Positions 52,657 to 63,368 of a DNA stretch of 64,000 nt are shown one piece after another (position 1 is the stretch's first letter; each line of letters starts with the position of its first letter). The DNA comes from Mayamaea pseudoterrestris (Eukaryota > Bacillariophyta > Bacillariophyceae > Sellaphorales > Sellaphoraceae). The notes under the pieces were generated by a model. That model ran no database searches, had not been told where the DNA came from, and was given only the letters and a program-made list of their open reading frames with translations. The DNA is taken from NCBI GenBank assembly GCA_027923505.1, contig BROI01000001.1, positions 1,582,501 through 1,646,500 of the forward strand, read 5' to 3'. A program made the translations under genes and the position numbers.

Positions 52657-55600
52657 AGCAATTTGTATCAGAATGACGCTGTCTCGATCGCCCCGACGAC
52701 AGCTACTCAAGGTGCACCGGACGATAGGTGATTAGATCCTTCCTGCGAACGCCGTCGTCTCGCACTCGCTGCGAATAACACCCAGAAGAGTTTATGGGAA
52801 GGACGCGGCCGTCGGTACCGCAGAATGGTATCGGTGCGCGCTACACTGTGAATCGAGCCCGCAGCAACGAGACTCGCCAAGGACGCTGATTGACGGCGGT
52901 GCGAACGGTGGACTCGCTGGAAGCGATATGAGAATCTTGGTACTACCAACCACCGCGTACCGCGTGACAGGTTTGGAGCGACCACACGGTTCGCGAACCT
53001 TCAAGTCGGAACTGGCGTCGCTTGATTGAGACTCGGACTGGACCCATCGGTCAGTTCAACCAGTATAGCGGTACGACGGTGCTGAATCCATTCATGCACC
53101 ATCGCAGCTTTCGTTCGTTCGCCATCTGATCGACGACGTTGCTCCGCTCAGAATGGAACACAAGCCATTGTCACCAGTTGTGGCAAGCCATCATCCCTTG
53201 GCGATCCCACAAGGCGACGGTTTGCCTCGAATGGATACGTCCGCACGACGGACGCAGAGTTGGAAATGTATCCGACGGTCATTTTCGTTCGCGGACACCT
53301 GGGATCAAGGCGGACTTGGACAATGAATGGAACGAAGAAGAACTTGAGTTTAATCGTCACCTCGACGAATTGGAAGAAACCCATGGTTTCGTCGACGCCC
53401 GCATGGATGACTTTCGGCGACGCCACCTACGGAACAACATGAATTCAGTGGAACGTGTGGTGCAGTATGTCGACCGCAATCAGGCTGACACGACGCGCCA
53501 GCCAATGCACGACGACATGCCACAAGAACCTGACTACCAAGCGCTTCGACCCTGCCTGGCTACACGCCACTTGAACGAGGTCAACGTACACCATTAAGAA
53601 TACGACACAGCTTTTCCGTGCATCGGCACACCCCATTTCGCCAACACTTTAAGTCGCGATTCCCCGCCAATGTGGTTCGTTTCCATGACGATACCGCTTA
53701 CAGATACCTGGTTTTCCGTGCGAAGCTGCCTTTAACGACGGAATCAGCGGTCATGGCGGATGCAAGATGATGCAACTGTTCGTCGGCAAGAAGAGTCTGC
53801 TGACGAGGGGATACCCACTGAGAACCGAGTGACATGCCCATGGCGCTCAAGACTTCATTCGAGACATTGGCGCTCCCGACTTGCTCATTAGCGATAACTT
53901 CGCGAGTGCAGCTCGGGAAGCAAGTTGAAACTCTTTGCTGATTCTACGCAGTTGTGACCAACAGGCGAGCCCGGATACCAGGAACCAGAACCCTGCCGAG
54001 GCGTCGCATCCAAGAAGTCAAGTCATCAGTCCAGAACATCATGAACCGACGGGTGCACCCGCTGGAGCCTGGCTCCCTATGCGCACGATCGCACTTCGCC
54101 TTATTCAACAATCTGGCGACCGAGTCCCTCAACTGGAAGACCCCTACTGAAGCCGCCTTCAACCGAGCACCGACATTTCGCCATTCCTGCAGTTCAAGTT
54201 CTGGGAACGAGTCCTGTACGGAAGCTGGAGCCGACGAGCCGCCCGACATTTCCTCACACCAAGGAAGCAGCAGGACGCTGGGTCGGCATTGCAGAGAACA
54301 GGTGACATCCTCACGTCCAAGTTCGATCCGATCGACTGGAATGGTTGTCGTCCGATCTCAACGTTCGTCCCTTCTCCGGCGATGAACCTACGCCGCTGAA
54401 GCTGAAAGCGCTCCTGAAACTCAAGTCCGAATCCACTCGTTCGGAACCTGTTTTCGCGACGCGCGCTTTGCGCGTGAACGCAGCGTCGGTCGAAACTGTC
54501 GACGAGTTTTGACGATGAGTATGACCTAGTCGGTCCGGTGTTTGACGACCTACTCACACCCCAGCGCCTGATTCTGGGAACCGTGGATGAAGACGCATTC
54601 ACGCTTGAAAGCGCTGCCGGAGTTAGCCGGTCTGGATCGACGGACCCATGCCGTCCTTTACCTGGCTGAACTGATGGGACGCACTGTCCTTCTTGACGAG
54701 GAAGACGCGGCTCCACGCGACGTTACAAGGTTATTTAGCAACGCTGAACGATCGCGATGAAGCCAACCACAAGATCATCAAGTTCCGATTGAGTCTGGCG
54801 ACGGCGACGTCGATGAGCTTATTACCTACAACGAACTAGCCGACCCAGGCGAGCGGCAAGATCTTTACGACTGGGGACGGCGACAACGACTACCAGTACC
54901 ATAAGTTTGATTTCATTGACGGACATGAAGGTCCACTGACACAAGCCGACGCTACGACGCGCTCATCCTACAACTTGCTCATCAATGGACAAATGGCGAG
55001 AAGACCTGGGAGCCACTCGCATTGATTATCAAGTCCGGACCCTGACCGTCGAAGTATGGCAAGCGCAAGGGCATGCTGGACAAGGATGGATGGAAGCGCT
55101 TGAAGCGCATGGCAGGACGCACTAAATTGTTTAACCGCATGTGCAAGGCTGCAAGAAGAACCGTGTCCAAGAAGCGTTTCAAGTTTGGCGTTCAAGTTCC
55201 TAATACCTGAAGGAAGCGAACCGCCTCGACGCTGCTAATGGAAACACACTGTGGCTGACGCCGTCAAGACTGAGATGGAGCAGCTACAGCGAGTAGCACT
55301 TTCATCGACAAGGGCATGTGTCTTCATGGAAAGTGACTGGAAGCGCATCAACGCACATCTTGTTTTCGACTGCAAGAACGATCTGACGTAAGGCCCGACT
55401 CGTCGCCGGGGGACATCTGACCGCTCCGCCCAAGGACTCCGCCTACTCCGGCGTTGTATCTATCGCGAAGCATACGAACCATAGCACTGTTAGCTGAACT
55501 GAACGACCTCAAGTTTTGGGCTGCCGATGTCGGTGTAACGCCTACCTCGAGGCCAAGGCCGAAAAGGTCTACATTGTTGCCGGTCGCGAGTTTGGACCAT

Positions 55601-56850
55601 TGGAAGGCCATACCTTGGTCATCTACAAGACACTATACGGATTGCGCACTTCTGGCGCGCGTTGGTATGACACTTTACCGACACACTCACGCGACATTGG
55701 ATTCTACCCAAGCTACGCCGATCCTGACGTCTGGATGAAGGACTGTGGCACTCACCGCAGTCGACGGCGTGTTCGTCGACGATCTGGCTATGGCATGAAA
55801 GATCCACAAGCCTTCACGGACCCCTCAAAGAAAGTACAAGTATGTTGAAGGCGCGCATCAAGTATCACCTTGGAGCCGACTTCTATCGTGATCCCGATGG
55901 AACCCTCTGTATGAGCGCAAGACCTCGTCGGTCGCATGCTCAAGAACTACGAGACCATGTTTGGCGAGCAGCCACGCATAGCGCAAGTCACCGCTTGACG
56001 ACGGGGACCACCCGAACTCTGACCTTACCGAAGAGCTGGATGCCCGTGGCATTCAACAGTACCAGTTCTCTTATCGGTGACCTCCAGTGGGCAGTGACCT
56101 ATGTCGACTTGACATTCATTGTGCTGTAATGACACTTGGGCGCCTGCGCGCGCCCCGCCACACGGACACCTGGACCGAAGCCAAGCGAGTCTGCGGTTAC
56201 CTAGCTGAGTACCCTGATGCGGGCGATTCGTTTTCCGGACGAAGATCGTCGATCACGGGAACCTACCAAGTATGATTGGTTGCAATCGGTCTCACGGCAA
56301 CTCAAGCGAAGAGCTTCCGTGGAACATGCCGATCCCGAAGGCAAGCCTGTGCAACTAACTACCTTTATGGACGCGAACCTGTACCATGATTACACTACTG
56401 GACCGTTCCGCAATGGGAGTCCTGCATTTCCTGAACCAGACGCCCGTCGAATGGTTCTGCAAGCGCCAGAATACTGTCGAGACTGCAACATATGGATCCG
56501 AGTTCGCTGCCGCCAAGACCGCGACGGAACAGATTATGGATTTCCGATACTCCTACATGTTGGGGAGTTCCTTTGAGTGGACCAGCCTGGATGTTCGGCG
56601 ACAACGAAAGTGTCAAGAAGTCATCAACGATCCCGCACTCCACACTTTCTAAGCGACACAATGCGCTCGCCTACCATCGAGTTCGCGAGGCCATTGCAAG
56701 CAATGTTCTGTACTTTGAACACATCTTCGGCAAGCAGAACGTCGCCGACGTTCTTACCAAGTTCTTGCCGCATGCCACGTTCCGAACCCTGATCATTCCG
56801 ATTCTTTTCTGGAAGGGTGATACGGCAAACCGATCGTTGTCACAAGCCTA
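52657..56850 (+). pseudogene. second gag-end/protease-to-RNase H copy, indel-ridden
   Basis: Forward copy starting at the equivalent of 48385 (ATTTGTATCAGAATGACGC). It passes through protease, integrase, the chromodomain-like segment, RT (MRSIRTIALLAELND, EGHTLVIYKTLYGLRTSGAR) and RNase H (about 56200-56850), ending CAAGCCTAG. Compared with the first copy, most differences are single-base insertions or deletions every 15-40 bases, with blocks of 60-100 identical bases between. No frame stays open longer than about 150 codons. Either a dead copy or unpolished sequence. Confidence 0.8.
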
Positions 56851-56862
56851 GATCAAGGGGGA
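56851..56862 (+). other. polypurine tract
   Basis: ATCAAGGGGGA-type purine run directly before the right LTR; primes plus-strand DNA synthesis in LTR elements. Confidence 0.7.
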
Positions 56863-57191
56863 TGACACAATATTATTGAGTTGAGTTGACCTGCGTCTTA
56901 TGACAAGACGGTTAGCTACCTGTGTTTTGTATGCATTTAATCCTGTGCAGGGTTGAGTCACACTTGTGACCGAATCCTCACATACATGAGTGAAATCGCT
57001 GACGATCGAGGCGTGAACCTCGACCGTGAACCCAGTGAGAACGAGAAGGAAGCGCACGAGTAGAGTAGCGAGTAACATCCACTATTCTAGCAATTGAGTT
57101 TGTTTGTTTGCTTTACGCTGGACGAAGAGGTTGATCGCTCCGAGTCCATTGTAGTCGCTGGAATAAAGGTTCGTCTGATATTATCGTGTCA
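56863..57191 (+). repeat. 3' LTR of composite element
   Basis: 329 bp, one base different from the left LTR by eye (CATCCAC versus CATGCAC). Followed by TTTGA. Confidence 0.9.
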
Positions 57192-57196
57192 TTTGA
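57192..57196. repeat. target-site duplication TTTGA, right copy
   Basis: Matches 46153-46157. Confidence 0.75.
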
Positions 57197-57379
57197 CAGA
57201 CATGTATTGAACGAAACAAAACAGCAAATGGTCCATTTACAACGCACAAAGGAGCAACAATTGAAGGACAAGCTACCTTCCAAGAATGAACGAATCGTTT
57301 TCTGCTCACACTAGGTGACTTACGGGATTTGGTGCAAGGGTCACTTGAGTTGTTGCACTGAAAAGGAGAAATAGGTCAT

Positions 57380-58613
57380 GTGGTAGGTGACACACGGCTT
57401 ATTGCACACTTATTGTGTACCAATACAACATTATTGCATTGAAAGTGCTTTTTCCGCATGCTCCTGAGCTTGGCACTTGGGCCATTTATTGGCACACTTG
57501 ATAGCAAGGTGCTTGGGTGAGTGCTGGGAGACACACTGGGAGACACAGAGGGTGACACGCTTGGTGCTGAACTGGGAAGAAGACTGGCTCCTGCACTAGG
57601 TGACTCACTTGGCTTGGCAATTGGGTCACTTGACGGCACACTTGATAGCAAGCTGCTTGGGTGAGTGCTGGGAGACACACTGGGAGACACGGAGGGTGAC
57701 AAGCTTGGTGCTGCACTGGGAAGAAGACTGGGCCCTGTGCGCTAGGTGCCTCACTTGGCTTGGTGCTTGGGTCATTTGATGGCACACTGGCACACTGCTT
57801 GGCTCGCTTGGGTGAGTGCTTGAGACACACTTGGAGCCACGGAGGGTGCATGCTTTGTGCTGCACTGGGAAGAAGACTGGCTCCCTGCACTAGTGGTGAC
57901 CCGCTTGGCTTGGTGCTTGGGTCATTTGATGGCACACTGGGCACACCGCTTGGGCGAGTGCTAGGGAGATGCACTGGGAGCCCACGGGAGGTTGGTGCAG
58001 CACTGGGGAAATAGGCAGGGTCATGGGCCAGGGACTCACTCGGCTCGGCCGGCTGGGTCACTTGACGGCACACTTGATAGCAAGCTGCTTGGGTGAGTGC
58101 TGGGAGACACACTGGGAGACACGGAGGGTGACAAGCTTGGTGCTGCACTGGGAAGAAGACTGGGCCCTGTGCGCTAGGTGCCTCACTTGGCTTGGTGCTT
58201 GGGTCATTTGATGGCACACTATGGCACACTGCTTGGCTGCTTGGGTGAGTGCTCGGGAGACACTTGGAGCCACGGAGTGGTGACAAGCTTTGTGCTGCAC
58301 TGGGAAGAAGACTGGCTCCTGCACTAGGTGACTCGCGGCTTGGTGCTTGGGTCATTTGATGGCACACTGTGGCACACCGCTTGGGCGAAGGTGTAAGAGA
58401 TGCACTGGGAGCCACGGAGGTTGGTGCAGCACTGGGAAATAGGCAGGGTCATGGGCTAGGGGACTCACTCGGCTTGGCGCTTGGGTCACTTGACGGCACA
58501 CTTGATAGCAAGCTGCTTGGGTGAGTGCTGGGAGACACACTGGGAGACACGGAGGGTGACAAGCTTGGTGCTGCACTGGGAAGAAGACTGGGCCCTGTGC
58601 GCTAGGTGCCTCA
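57380..58613 (-). pseudogene. Ser/Pro-rich repeat protein fragment, frameshifted
   Basis: On the minus strand the sequence encodes repeats of the form SPSVSPSVSPSTHPSSLLSS, VPSSDP, KPSESPSAG and SLLPSSAPS. The unit is about 144 bp (48 codons), with eight copies. A 327-bp open frame (57702-57376) supplies the C-terminus ending in a basic, non-repeat tail. Upstream frames shift repeatedly, so no single ORF spans it. Ser/Pro repeat proteins of this style are common as secreted or wall proteins in diatoms; that role is inferred. The 5' side is cut by the LTR at 58614. Confidence 0.6.
57540..58613. repeat. three-unit higher-order repeat (3 x ~144 bp)
   Basis: Unit boundaries read from the GCTTGGTGCTG-type segment: about 57559, 57702, 57852, 57990, 58135, 58287, 58419 and 58562. 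Three unit variants (GCTTGGTGCTGC, GCTTTGTGCTGC, GGTTGGTGCAGC) recur in the same order with a period of 427-435 bp. Confidence 0.75.
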
Positions 58614-58921
58614 TGACACGATAATATCAGACGAACCTTTATTCCAGCGACTACAATGGACTCGGAGCGATCAACCTCTTCGTCCAGCGTAAAGCAACAA
58701 ACAAACTCAATTGCTAGAATATGTGTGGCTACACCCTATGCTCGTACTCCGCTACATGCTTCCCCTGTTACCACAACAGCCTGTCAGCTTCAGTCATTCA
58801 TGTGAGGATTCGTCACAGTGTGACTCAACCCTGCACAGGATTAAATGCGTACAAAACATCAGGTAGCCAACCGTCTTGTCATAAGACGCGAGGTCAACCT
58901 CAACTCAATAATATTGTGTCA
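58614..58921 (-). repeat. 3' LTR of second element (diverged)
   Basis: 308 bp, starts TGACACG and ends TTGTGTCA on the plus strand. The middle (about 58723-58800) differs strongly from the other LTRs. Confidence 0.75.
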
Positions 58922-59142
58922 TCCTCCTTGATCTAGGCTTGACAACTACGTCGTGCAACGTGTCATTGCCATTTGACATGAATGATCATGGTCAGAACGC
59001 TGGAGCCTACACGAGAACGGCGTCTGCGCCAACATGGCTCAAAGTACAGAACATTGCTTGCAATGGCCTCGCGAACTCGATGGTAGGCCAGGCTTTAATA
59101 GTGCTCGTTGACGACTTCTGACCATGTCTCCCGAACATCCAG
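58922..59142 (-). pseudogene. 3' end of pol (RNase H) of second element
   Basis: Reverse complement of about 56590-56862 with deletions; joins the satellite at AACATCCAGG, a string resembling the satellite core ACATGTCCAGG. Confidence 0.65.
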
Positions 59143-60645
59143 GGGTGTGCCATTCATGGGATGGTCCATACATGGTACAAACGGTCTGCCTGGCGGCCTA
59201 CGCATGAGAATGCTCTACAGATGGTGCTGACAGTATTCTGACGCTTGCAGAACCACGTGCGTCTGGTTCAAAATACTCATGCGAAGTCCAGTAGTGTAAT
59301 CATGGACAGGTGGTGGGCATAAACGGCTGCCCAGGGCCACCACCATCTGCAAAATGGGTGTGGCCCGCCCCCAAATTATGGATCATCCCTACCATGCCCC
59401 GTCCCTGATCACCCAACACCCAATGAGTAAAACAAGTCCAGGTGTGCCATTGACATGAGGATGGTCTGACATGGTACAAACGGCTGCCTCTCTACTGGGT
59501 CCAGTGGGTGTGGCCAACCCCCCAAATTATGGAATCATACCGCTGCAGTGCCCCTGTCGCTACCCAACGTCCCAATGAGTCAGGCAAAAACACATGTCCC
59601 GGTGTGCCATTGACATGAGGATGGGCTGAAGTGGTGCAAATCGGACTGCCTGGGGGCTACCACCACCATCTCGCAAAATGGGTGTGGCCAACACCCCAAA
59701 ATTATGGAATCTTACCCTACAATGCCCCGTCCCCTGTCCCCCCCAATGAGTCATGCAAACAAGTCGGGGTGCCACTTGCATGGGTGGTCTGACATGGTAC
59801 AAAGCGGACTGCCTGGAGGCCTACAGCATGGAATGGTCTGCAAGATGGGTGTGGCCAACCCCCCTAATTGTCGGATCACCACTACATGCCCCCCCCCTGG
59901 CCACCCAACAACCCAGAAGTGGATGGTGTGCTTGCGCTGAATGGTGCAAAACGGACTGCCTGGAGGCCTACACCATCTGCAAAATGGGTGTGGCCAACAC
60001 CGCAAATTATGGAATCATACCACTACAATGCCCCTCCCGTCCTTATCACCCACACAACCCAATGAGTCATGCAAAACATGTCAGGGTGTGCCATTGCATG
60101 AGGATGGTCTGACATGGTGCAAAAAGGACTGCCTGGAGGCCTACAGCATGGAATGGTCTACAAGATGGGTGTGGCCAACACCCCAAATTATGGAATCATA
60201 CCACTACAATGCCCCCATGCCCTGGCCACCCAACAACCCAATGAGTCAGGCAAAACATGTCCAGGGTGTGCCATTGACATGAGGATGGGCTGAAATTGGT
60301 GCAAAACGGACTGCCTGGAGGCCCTCACCATCTGCAAAATGGGTGTGGCCAACACCGCAAATTATGGAATCATACCACTACAATGCCCGTCCCTGATCAC
60401 CCAACAACCCAATGAGTCCAAAACATGTCCAGGGTGTGCCATTGACATGAGGATGGTCTGACATGGTACAAAACGGACTGCCTGAGGCCAACAGCATGGA
60501 ATGGTCTACAAGATGTGTGTGGCCATCACCCCCAAATTATGGAATCATACCACTACAATGCCCCATGCCTGGCCCCCAACAGCCCAATGGGTCAGGCAAA
60601 ACATGGTTCTGGGTGTGCCCATTGACATGAGGGATGGTCTTGCCA
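59142..60645. repeat. ~175-bp satellite, about nine copies
   Basis: The core TGTCCAGGGTGTGCCATTGA recurs at about 59140, 59437, 59595, 59762 (degenerate), 60077, 60257, 60425 and 60603, usually 168-180 bp apart. Each unit also carries ATGGTGCAAAACGGACTGCC, GTGTGGCCAACACC and ATTATGGAATCATACCAC. Related to 51600-52180. No coding evidence. Confidence 0.85.
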
Positions 60646-60649
60646 CAAC

Positions 60650-61376
60650 TAGTGACAATGGCTTGTGCTCCATTCTGGGAGCGAGCGACGTCGTCGATCA
60701 GATGGCCGAACGAACGAAGCTGCGATGGAGCATAAATGGATTCAGCACCGTCGTACAAAGCATACTGGTTGAACTGACCGATAATGGGTCCAGTCCGAGT
60801 CTCAATCAATGCGACGCCAGTTCCGACTTGGAGGTCGCGAACCGTGTGGTCGCTCAAACCTGTCACGTTACACGTGTGGTTGGTAGTACTCAAGATTCTC
60901 ATATCGCTTCCAGCGAGTCCACCGTTTGCACCGCCGTCAATCAGCGATCCTTGGCGGGTCTCGTTGCTGCGAGCTCGATTCACAGTGTAGCGCACCGATA
61001 CCATTGCGCGGTACCGACGGCCGTCGCTTCCCATAAACTCTTGCTGGGTGTTATTCGCAGCTTGAGTGCGAGACGACGCGGCGTTCGCAAGGATAGATCT
61101 AATCATGTCATCCGGTGCACCTTGAGTGGCTGTCGTCGGGGCAATCGAGACAGCGTCATTCTGATACAAGATTGTACCAGGCACCGAGGCAGCCGCTTGT
61201 GACTGCTGGTTATTCGCGCGGTTGCCGTTGTTTGCGCGTCTTGTTGTGGCGGGTCTTGGGACGGCTTCGCGTCGAGCCATGAGCTGAGCGTATTCGTCCT
61301 CGTTAAGTCGGCCGAGTCGTTCGTACGACATGTACGACCAGGGGGCCTGCAACAACTGTTCAAAGTTCAGAATCAC
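60650..61376 (-). pseudogene. gag end and protease of second element
   Basis: Minus-strand frame nearly identical to residues ~492-740 of the first-copy polyprotein, including GSLIDGGANGGLAGSDM. It stops being element-derived at SCGKTIP, where satellite begins with a shared GATGGTCT at the join. Confidence 0.8.
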
Positions 61377-62820
61377 AGGGAATCTGCCCGGAGTGCTTGC
61401 GCCGGCTGCTGGGAGTGGCGCGGACCCAAGCCCCGTCCCCTGGCGCCGCCCAGCGTCTGCCTGTCTCAGCGCCGCGTCCGCCTGACCCGGCTGGTCGCGT
61501 CCACCACGGCGACGCCCGAGTCCGTGGCCGGTCGCGTGGATGTTCCGTTTCTTGGCGGTCGGCGTTTTTCTTGCCCTTGTTCAACTTGGCGTTCTTGTTG
61601 TCGATGCGCAAAGCCTGCTGCGACAACATGTCGAAAAGATAGTCATAATCTTCCGTCACGACGGCATCTGGGTCACCGCCTGCACTGATGATGCGTCGTC
61701 GTTCAAATGTCAAGTGCTGGTCGAATGTCGTGCACGTGGGGCCGAATTCTTCGTCGCCTTCCACTGCAGCTCGGAGCCAGTAGTACTTCTTCTTGTCGTC
61801 CGTCACTCCAGGACGGAACTCTTCAAGATTCTTCATGAGCTGTTCAATGTAGTTTAGAAACTTGTAGTGTCCTTTCGTCCAGGTCGAATCTAGGCGGATC
61901 GTCGCAAGCTTGGCTTGCAGTTCGTTCGCTTGGATGGTAGCTAACTCGCCGGAACCAAACTTGGTCGCGAGATCGCGATAGACGCTCTGAGCGTCAGACT
62001 CGTCAGCGTACTTCATTAGGAGCGACTGGTATCCAGGTACTTCGAGACAATTGCGAAACGCAGTGTACATGAAGATTTGCTGCTCCTTAAACTCTTCCTT
62101 CTCTTCTTCCGTGACTGGTACGTACTTGCTATCGAGCACGTTAGAACAGCCATGGAGCTTGGCGATTGCCTTGGTAGACGCGCTCCAACTCAACCACCCG
62201 TGGGGATGCTGGAACGTTTTGTAGTCCTTGTAATCTCGCTTCGTCTTGATGTTCGAGAATCGACCCTTGGCATCTGCTTCCTTTTCGGCCTTCTCAGCCT
62301 TCATATTCTCATTTTCGAGTTGCTTGGCAAGTAGCTCGGCTTGCGCTCTCTTAGACTCGAGGATATAGTACCCTTCTTCACGCTTTCGACCGATTTCTTG
62401 TTCGGCGAGTCTTTCTTGGAATCGCTCGAGCTTGCCTAAATCAAGCTCCGCCCACATCTTGGTGTTCGGGGCTCCGTCGTGCATGTTAAACCATTCGCAT
62501 GCATCGAGGATAAGGTTCACGTCGACTGGTGGTAGACGTGTTTCGTATCGTGCTGGGGCGGCGGCTGCTTGTCCTTCGGCCGGTCCTTCGGCCGGCTCGT
62601 CGCCCGGCTGCGCATCGTCGGGATGCGCGCCTTCAGGTTGCTCAACGCCAGCTGGGATGGCGGCTCTGTCGACCCAGTAGGGGGCTTCAAGTTGCTCCTT
62701 GGTCAATCTCAACATCTGGGTAGTGGTGGTTACATTCCAAAACAAGAACGCTTCTTGGATGTCTTGTCCGAAAACGTTCACGCAGAGCGCTTGCAAAGCC
62801 TCCGCAGTAACCGAAACCAT
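61370..62820 (-). pseudogene. gag of second element
   Basis: Frame from MVSVTAEALQALCVNVF (ATG at 62820), about 90% like the first-copy Gag. It includes YKDYKTFQHPHGWLSWSAST and LNYIEQLMKNLEEFRPGVTD. It shifts frame in the Gly/Arg-rich stretch at about 61400-61540, so Gag and protease are no longer fused. Confidence 0.8.
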
Positions 62821-63039
62821 GATAGTGAATACCTCGCTTTCCGCAAGTCCTTTCTCACACAACAACCGCTCTCAATGCAGTCGAGCCTTATACGATCCTG
62901 TTCTACGCGCTCGCGTCAAGTATTCGGATTGACGACGCCGCAAGGAATCTGCTCTTTCTCTCTCAGTTTCTCGATTCTTTCACTCTCTCTCTTTCGCACA
63001 GCTCTCTCAGGTCAAGACAAGCTAGCAAGACTGTTAATC

Positions 63040-63368
63040 TGACACGATAATATCAGACGAACCTTTATTCCAGCGACTACAATGGACTAGGAGCGATCAA
63101 CCTCTTCGTCCAGCGTAAAGCAAACAAACAAACTCAATTGCTAGAATAGTGCATGTTACTCGCTACTCTACTCGTGCGCTTCTTTCTCGTTCTCACTGGG
63201 TTCACGGTCGAGGTTCACGCCTCAATCGTCAGCGATTTCACTCATGTATGTGAGGATTCGGTCACAAGTGTGACTCAACCCTGCACAGGATTAAATGCAT
63301 ACAAAACACAGGTAGCTAACCGTCTTGTCATAAGACGCAGGTCAACTCAACTCAATAATATTGTGTCA
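63040..63368 (-). repeat. 5' LTR of second element
   Basis: 329 bp, near-identical to the composite element's LTRs in reverse orientation; a few substitutions (for example ACTAGGAGCG for ACTCGGAGCG). Confidence 0.88.

Larger units (their letters stand above)
46158..57191 (+). mobile_element. composite Copia-like LTR retrotransposon
   Basis: The outer LTRs (46158-46486, 56863-57191; 329 bp each) differ by one base by eye and are flanked by the TTTGA duplication, so the ends behave as one insertion. The order protease, integrase, RT/RNase H indicates Ty1/Copia (Pseudoviridae-type) organisation. At 11 kb it is about twice normal length because the interior holds a first copy (46705-51597), a satellite block (51600-52180), an inverted 3' piece (52184-52656) and a second copy (52657-56850). 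Whether this is a true nested structure or a misassembly is unclear. Confidence 0.8.
58614..63368 (-). mobile_element. second Copia-like element with core replaced by satellite
   Basis: Minus-strand element: 5' LTR 63368-63040, gag 62820-61370, end of gag and protease 61376-60650, satellite 60645-59142, end of RNase H 59142-58922, 3' LTR 58921-58614. Integrase and RT are missing. Flanks are CCTCA on the left and GCCAT on the right, so no target-site duplication is visible. It cannot move on its own. Confidence 0.8.

Noticed and set aside
57760-58415. Cys/His-rich frames in the Ser/Pro repeat (such as ACYQVCRQ)
   Set aside because: They are frameshifted readings of the Ser/Pro repeat, not Cys-rich proteins.
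59753-60282. Overlapping 80-120-aa frames in the ~175-bp satellite
   Set aside because: Periodic frames in all registers of a tandem repeat, with no consistent start or codon preference.
51600-60645. CRISPR-like array
   Set aside because: Repeats are contiguous satellites of 157-180 bp without unique spacers, in a eukaryotic genome.
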